DNA from: Bacteroidaceae bacterium
Lineage (GTDB): Bacteria > Bacteroidota > Bacteroidia > Bacteroidales > Bacteroidaceae
NCBI GenBank assembly: GCA_017516885.1
Contig: JAFXAR010000026.1
Span: forward strand, 62,001 to 126,000
DNA: 64,000 nt
Direction of reading: 5' to 3'
Below the pieces are notes generated by a model. It did not search any database and had not been told where the DNA came from. It worked only from the letters and a program-made list of their open reading frames with translations. The position numbers and the translations under genes were made by a program. Below, in pieces: positions 60,276 through 64,000 of this stretch; position 1 is the stretch's first letter; every line of letters begins with the position of its first letter.

Positions 60276-60986
60276 ATGGCAAAGTTTAAGAGAATTCTAT
60301 TAAAGCTCAGCGGCGAGAGCCTTATGGGAGAGCAGGGATATGGTATTGATGTTAAGCGCCTTAATGAGTATGCTGCTCAGATTAAGGAGGTTGCAGAGAT
60401 GGGCGTTCAGATTGGCATTGTAATTGGCGGCGGTAATATTTTCCGTGGTCTGACAGGCGCAGGAAAGGGCTTTGACCGTGTAAAGGGCGACCAGATGGGC
60501 ATGATGGCTACTGTTATAAACAGTCTTGCACTCAGTTCGGCGCTTGGTGCGGCCGGTGTTCCAAACAAGGTGCTTACGGCAATCCGCATGGAGCCTGTTG
60601 GGGAATTCTATACAAAATGGAAGGCTATAGAGGCAATGGAGCAGGGTATGGTTGTTATAATGGCAGCCGGAACCGGAAGTCCCTATTTTACAACCGATAC
60701 AGGCTCATCGCTCCGCGGTATTGAGATTGAGGCCGATGTTATGCTTAAGGGCACGCGTGTTGACGGCATATACACAGCCGACCCGGAAAAGGACCCCACT
60801 GCTGTTAAGTTCCAGGACATTACATACGACGAGGTGATTTCCCGCGGGTTAAAGGTAATGGATATTACAGCAACAGCAATGTGCCGCGAGAATAATCTGC
60901 CCATATATGTTTTTAATATGGATGTCGTAGGTAACCTGAAGAAGGTTCTGGCAGGAGAGGAGATTGGTACATTCGTTCATCCGTAA
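60276..60986 (+). CDS. pyrH: UMP kinase
   Basis: 236 residues from the ATG at 60276 (MAKFKRILLKLSGESLMGEQ). Earlier in-frame codons do not match the family. Amino acid kinase fold: LKLSGESLMG, VIGGGNIFRG, DQMGMMATVINSLAL, TGSPYFTTDTGSSLRGIEI and KGTRVDGIYTADPEKDP. It phosphorylates UMP for pyrimidine and peptidoglycan-precursor synthesis. The common neighbour frr is absent; a structured intergenic region follows. Confidence 0.96.
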   Translation: MAKFKRILLKLSGESLMGEQGYGIDVKRLNEYAAQIKEVAEMGVQIGIVIGGGNIFRGLTGAGKGFDRVKGDQMGMMATVINSLALSSALGAAGVPNKVLTAIRMEPVGEFYTKWKAIEAMEQGMVVIMAAGTGSPYFTTDTGSSLRGIEIEADVMLKGTRVDGIYTADPEKDPTAVKFQDITYDEVISRGLKVMDITATAMCRENNLPIYVFNMDVVGNLKKVLAGEEIGTFVHP

Positions 60987-61297
60987 TACATTCTATTAGA
61001 ATATTTATTAGTTGAATCAATAAAGAATATGCCTATGTAAATATGATATAAAAGACATATGATAAAAAAGCGTTAGCTTTATTCTTGTTTCTGAAAATCG
61101 CCAAATTTTTAATGAAACTACCAAGAGTAAAAGTTAATGCTCATGCCGTTTGGCGTGGGCTTTTACTTGTTTGGTAGTAAGGTGTTTGGCGATACCTCAG
61201 AGACAGATAAAGTGATAGTCCACGTTTTTTTATTGTCTCATTTCGGAATTGTTGGACTGTCATTGTTTGATATTTAATAATTTAAAATTATGAAGCT
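60987..61297. other. 311-base intergenic region with two complex stem-loops
   Basis: After an A/T-rich stretch comes a weak hairpin (AAAGC-GTTA-GCTTT, 61067-61080). A three-tier stem structure follows (61097-61193), then a second hairpin (61200-61239). No coding sequence is credible. The weak hairpin may terminate pyrH transcription. Confidence 0.7.
61097..61239 (+). ncRNA. Candidate structured RNA
   Basis: The outer stem ATCGCCAAA (61097-61105) pairs perfectly with TTTGGCGAT (61185-61193). Across a 12/7 internal loop, CTACCAA pairs with TTGGTAG and AGTAAAAG with CTTTTACT (61118-61133 with 61160-61177). The apical stem is CATGCC-GTTT-GGCGTG (61142-61157). A second hairpin pairs GAGACA and ATAAA (61200-61211) with TTTAT and TGTCTC (61229-61239). 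A second TTTGGCG at 61149 could compete with the outer stem for CGCCAAA. A -7-like TATTCTTG at 61080-61087 would start transcription close to the outer stem. Whether it is a separate RNA, a leader of the lipoprotein genes or a DNA element is unknown. Confidence 0.4.
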
Positions 61298-61849
61298 ATG
61301 AAAAATGTTAAGTCAATTGCTTTTTGGGGCTTGCCAATGCTATTTATATTGGTATTCTTGTCTTCATGCGGCGGAGCAAAGCCCGTTAGCGTTATACCTC
61401 AATCTGTAAATACAGTAAATACAGTTGGCCTTGATGAATTGAATCTCACCCGTTCAGATTATCAGATTCTCAACACGGTAACAGCGGAAGCCTCAGTAAC
61501 GTGTAATTATGGAAAAAGAAAAATTGAGATGACTGATGAGACGGAAGAATTCTATCTTTCATACAAAGTTGTCAATAATTCGTGGCTGTACGATAAGTAT
61601 AGGGGTGTTATGAAACTTGGCTATCTGTCAAGAGACGTTAATGGCCGGATTGGTGTTGGCATAATGACGCCTGATGAACTGTCTCGCAGAATGGCCATAT
61701 ACCGTGCTATAAATATGGTTCAGCAGTATGGTGCAGACGGAATCATAGAACCAACAGTTTCTACCAATGTAGAAGAAGTAAGGAAGGATGTGGTTGTTTA
61801 CAAGACTACTGTGACTGGTAAAGTTATTAAGTTGAAAACCAATAAATAA
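61298..61849 (+). CDS. Lipoprotein of unknown function
   Basis: 183 residues. Signal peptide with lipobox LSSC (Cys24). After a short linker, LNLTRSDYQILNTVTAEASV and MAIYRAINMVQQYGADGIIE indicate a mixed alpha-beta domain, with the helix followed by VVVYKTTVTGKVIKL at the end. The pattern of a heavy-metal-like or YbjQ-like small fold is suggestive, but I do not recognise a family. It starts 58 bases after the second hairpin of the candidate RNA and is eight bases from the next lipoprotein gene. Confidence 0.75.
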   Translation: MKNVKSIAFWGLPMLFILVFLSSCGGAKPVSVIPQSVNTVNTVGLDELNLTRSDYQILNTVTAEASVTCNYGKRKIEMTDETEEFYLSYKVVNNSWLYDKYRGVMKLGYLSRDVNGRIGVGIMTPDELSRRMAIYRAINMVQQYGADGIIEPTVSTNVEEVRKDVVVYKTTVTGKVIKLKTNK

Positions 61850-61857
61850 GAAATATA

Positions 61858-62820
61858 ATGATGCGAATTTTAAGTTTTTTTGCCTTGATGTCTGTTCTTT
61901 TGGCAACTTCTTGTGGCATTCTGAAACCAGTTGTAAAAGAGCAGGTGCAGACACCTGTTCTGTATTTGAATTTGACAAAGCAGGCGCACAAGAATAAGTA
62001 TGTGGGAATGGACTATGGTATAAGGCTGAATGTAAAGGATGCACGCGCATCCAAGGCTATTCTGAAAAAATACGATGCCAGCGCTGTCAGCAAACCAGCA
62101 ATGAATGTTTCTCCAGATGTCGCATCCTTTACATCGGAGAGTATGAGACGATATATGCGTACAATGGGATTTAACCTTGATGCAGATATAAGGACTGATT
62201 ACATGCTCACTGTTTCCATAAGCGAATTTCATGTGAGTTATCTGTCGGGCCTTGGATGGAGCAGTACTGTATATATGAATATTGAGGTTCACGATAGCGA
62301 TAATAATCTTGTATACCCGAATGTGGAAGTCGTAGGCCGTGCTAACGTGAATGGCAGTCCAAGGAACTATGATTTGGCGGCGAGCAGTCTGAATGAGGCT
62401 TTTGAGAATGCATTGGATGATTTTGACTGGGATAGAATTGCATTTTTCCTAAAGAGGGCAGATAATGCAGCCCAAGAAAGCAACAAGGTTGTTTCGGGAA
62501 AGGGTGATACTGCTTTGGAGAATACAATAATACGTTGGTATGTTGATTCTTCTCCTAAGGGTGCGGATGTCTCTTTAAGGGTTGTTTCTTCTACTTCGGA
62601 TGTAAAGAACACAAATCAGAATTATGTGGGAAGCACACCTTATGAAACAACCGAGTCATTTGACATCAAAGGGCTGACATTCAATAATTCAGGTGATGTG
62701 CAAATTGAGATTACTTGTGAAAAGGCTGGATATATAACACAAAAGAAGAGATTCAATGTGCGCCAGGCGATTGAACAGAAGGAAATCTCAACAAAGTTTA
62801 ACCTGATAAAGGAAGAGTAA
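61858..62820 (+). CDS. Lipoprotein with C-terminal PEGA-like domain
   Basis: 320 residues, lipobox ATSC (about Cys19). The N-terminal 200 residues carry a YajG/LpoB-like feature, a repeated TDYMLTVSISEFHVS beta-rich core after a long helix. The C-terminal 100 residues (WYVDSSPKGADVSLRVVSS ... VGSTPYETTESFDIKG) resemble PEGA-type surface beta domains, with the P-x-GA and G-x-TP motifs. Function unknown; probably envelope-anchored and co-expressed with the preceding lipoprotein. Confidence 0.75.
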   Translation: MMRILSFFALMSVLLATSCGILKPVVKEQVQTPVLYLNLTKQAHKNKYVGMDYGIRLNVKDARASKAILKKYDASAVSKPAMNVSPDVASFTSESMRRYMRTMGFNLDADIRTDYMLTVSISEFHVSYLSGLGWSSTVYMNIEVHDSDNNLVYPNVEVVGRANVNGSPRNYDLAASSLNEAFENALDDFDWDRIAFFLKRADNAAQESNKVVSGKGDTALENTIIRWYVDSSPKGADVSLRVVSSTSDVKNTNQNYVGSTPYETTESFDIKGLTFNNSGDVQIEITCEKAGYITQKKRFNVRQAIEQKEISTKFNLIKEE

Positions 62821-62830
62821 ATTATAGCAT

Positions 62831-62867
62831 ATAAAAAAATCAGCGCCGCCGGCGCTGATTTTTTTAT
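62831..62867. terminator. Bidirectional terminator
   Basis: 17-base arms (ATAAAAAAATCAGCGCC and complement) with a GCC loop and seven T in the descending arm, usable from both convergent genes. Confidence 0.85.
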
Positions 62868-62887
62868 GTGTCAAGGCGTTCTGCCGG

Positions 62888-64000
62888 TTATTTTGTCAGC
62901 AGCCAGCCGCCGGTCTGTTCGGCTTCAAGGTTCAATGCGTCACTTGTTTCGCTGTATGCATTAACTGTTCCGTCTGTTACTTTTATGCTTGTAACAGCTG
63001 AAATTGCATTGTCGTAGGCTTTAGCCACTACTTTCCCGCCGCTGACAGTTACGCTGTCTGCAGTTATTGCACGGCTCTTCTTGTCATCGGCAATGTCGGT
63101 GTAGTTTTCGCCTGTGGCAATAAGGGTAATCTCTCCTCCGGAAACAGTTACATTGCCATCGCAGTTGATGCCCTTTGAACCTCTTCCGTTGCACTCAATG
63201 GCAATAGTTCCGCCGGTTGCTTCAAAGTTGCCGTTGCATTTTATGCCACCAGCTGATGTGGTGTCTGCTGCAACTGTTCCGTTGGCGAATCCGGTTACCT
63301 TTCCATTCTTGATTGCTACAGAGCCGTCACTGTTTATTATCTTTGAACCGTTGCCCGCAGCTGTGGCGTGAATAATGCCGCCTGTCTGCGTGTAGTTGCC
63401 TGTGGTTTTTATTGCGGAACTCTTTTCGCCTGTTGTATTTATCTTTATGTATCCGCCGTTAATGTTGGCGTCGGGCACTACAAGCGGGTCGGGGACGGGC
63501 TCTTCGTAAACAACCTTTATGGCTTCGCTGCCCGATGTTATTTCTATTTTGCCCGCATCAATGGTGAGAGTGCCTTCGCTGCAGTCAATGCCGTTGTTGG
63601 TGGCGTTTACTGTGATGACCGGTGATGCGGCCTCTGTGCGTGCTACTATGAACTTCTCCTTTGTGCGGAATCCGTCCTTTGCTGCCTGAAGGATGTTAAT
63701 GTTGCCGCTGCGTATTCTGATATAGTCATCGCTGCATATTCCGTGCCCTCCAAGGCTTTTTACGTTCAATGTTCCAATGCCGTTGAAGATAATCTGGCCT
63801 TCGCTGAAGAGTGTGCCTTTCTGGTCCTCCTCTGTGCCGTTTGCTGCAATTGCCGGAGCGCCGTACACAGCGCCGTCGCACAATGTGCTGTTGCTGTTAG
63901 TGAGCAGGGTGAAGTATACTGTCTTGCCGCTCTGTATGTTTATTGCCGGGCCTGCAGGGTTTGTCAGGTTAAGGTTTCGTGTCATTATCTTGAACTTCTT
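62888..64000 (-). CDS. Carbohydrate-binding beta-helix protein (Cthe_2159/DUF4353-like), 5' truncated
   Basis: The frame continues through the window edge (five more codons beyond the ATG at 63985), so the N-terminus and any signal peptide are missing and 370 residues are visible. Repeated rungs of 20-25 residues with G-G-T/K-I patterns (NFEATGGTIAIECNGRGSKG, NVTVSGGEITLIATGENYTD) form a right-handed parallel beta-helix. KDGFRTKEKFIV, NGIDCSEGTLTI, SKGINCDGNV and DNAISAVTSIKV are typical of the Cthe_2159 family, a calcium- and polygalacturonate-binding group. It probably sits at the cell surface or is secreted. It ends QTGGWLLTK, just before the shared terminator. Confidence 0.85.
   Translation of the reverse strand, partial: KKFKIMTRNLNLTNPAGPAINIQSGKTVYFTLLTNSNSTLCDGAVYGAPAIAANGTEEDQKGTLFSEGQIIFNGIGTLNVKSLGGHGICSDDYIRIRSGNINILQAAKDGFRTKEKFIVARTEAASPVITVNATNNGIDCSEGTLTIDAGKIEITSGSEAIKVVYEEPVPDPLVVPDANINGGYIKINTTGEKSSAIKTTGNYTQTGGIIHATAAGNGSKIINSDGSVAIKNGKVTGFANGTVAADTTSAGGIKCNGNFEATGGTIAIECNGRGSKGINCDGNVTVSGGEITLIATGENYTDIADDKKSRAITADSVTVSGGKVVAKAYDNAISAVTSIKVTDGTVNAYSETSDALNLEAEQTGGWLLTK

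Noticed and set aside
61097..61193. Interpretation of the nested inverted repeats as an integron attC site
   Set aside because: No GTTRRRY/RYYYAAC core sites at the ends and no cassette-like genes or integrase nearby.

Overview
The window reads as chromosomal DNA of a member of the order Bacteroidales (phylum Bacteroidota), possibly Prevotellaceae-like. The evidence is a SusC/SusD pair, the type IX secretion protein PorQ, secreted proteins with a type IX-like C-terminal tail, many Bacteroidota-only DUF families (DUF349, DUF3332, DUF4421, DUF4468, DUF4834), and promoters of the Bacteroidota form TTTG-N19/20-TAnnTTTG with no purine-rich Shine-Dalgarno sequence. Genus and species are not resolved. 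No rRNA, tRNA, CRISPR array, complete insertion sequence or prophage was seen.

Layout. 1-7.2 kb: a truncated type IX-type cargo protein, a lysozyme-fold secreted protein, a DUF349 protein and a second cargo-type secreted protein. 7.3-14.4 kb (minus): a SusC/SusD outer-membrane uptake operon with a lipoprotein related to Mx1 metallopeptidases that lacks the zinc motif, and a thioredoxin-like lipoprotein. 14.6-26 kb: mgtE, rsmA, a flippase-like membrane protein, pepD, a DUF3332 lipoprotein, meaB, 5-formyl-THF cyclo-ligase, then the minus-strand group porQ, cmk, ispH, pfkA. 26.2-34.5 kb: tonB, then a tightly overlapping six-gene operon (polyprenyl synthase, unknown protein, TatD nuclease, DAHP synthase/chorismate mutase, metal/cobalamin-type binding protein and permease), then a YidE/AspT transporter. 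34.8-38.9 kb: ilvD-ilvB-ilvN. 39-47 kb: a low-complexity exported protein, a FadL-like beta-barrel and a five-gene minus-strand envelope operon that includes a 59-residue membrane protein. 47-55 kb: PASTA protein and rluD, GH25 lysozyme, PPi-dependent phosphofructokinase, a small conserved protein and a 981-residue amidase-like exoprotein. 55-61 kb: rpmH, psd-pssA-DUF4834, tadA with a ribbon-helix-helix partner, YraN-YjbR-birA, pyrH. 61-64 kb: a strongly structured intergenic region, two lipoproteins, and a truncated carbohydrate-binding beta-helix protein.

How it fits together. Most genes are housekeeping (cofactor, lipid and amino acid synthesis, rRNA/tRNA modification, glycolysis). They are interleaved with envelope functions: nutrient import through SusCD/TonB, secretion through the type IX system, and peptidoglycan-active proteins (lysozyme-like protein, GH25, amidase). 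Both an ATP-type and a PPi-type phosphofructokinase are present and can be told apart by active-site residues. The parts that recognised genes explain least are the multi-stem structure at 61.1 kb, a family of short dispersed repeats (22.2, 32.8, 34.7, 40.5 and 47.2 kb), the degenerate peptidase lipoprotein of the SusCD operon, and the domain-interrupted amidase.
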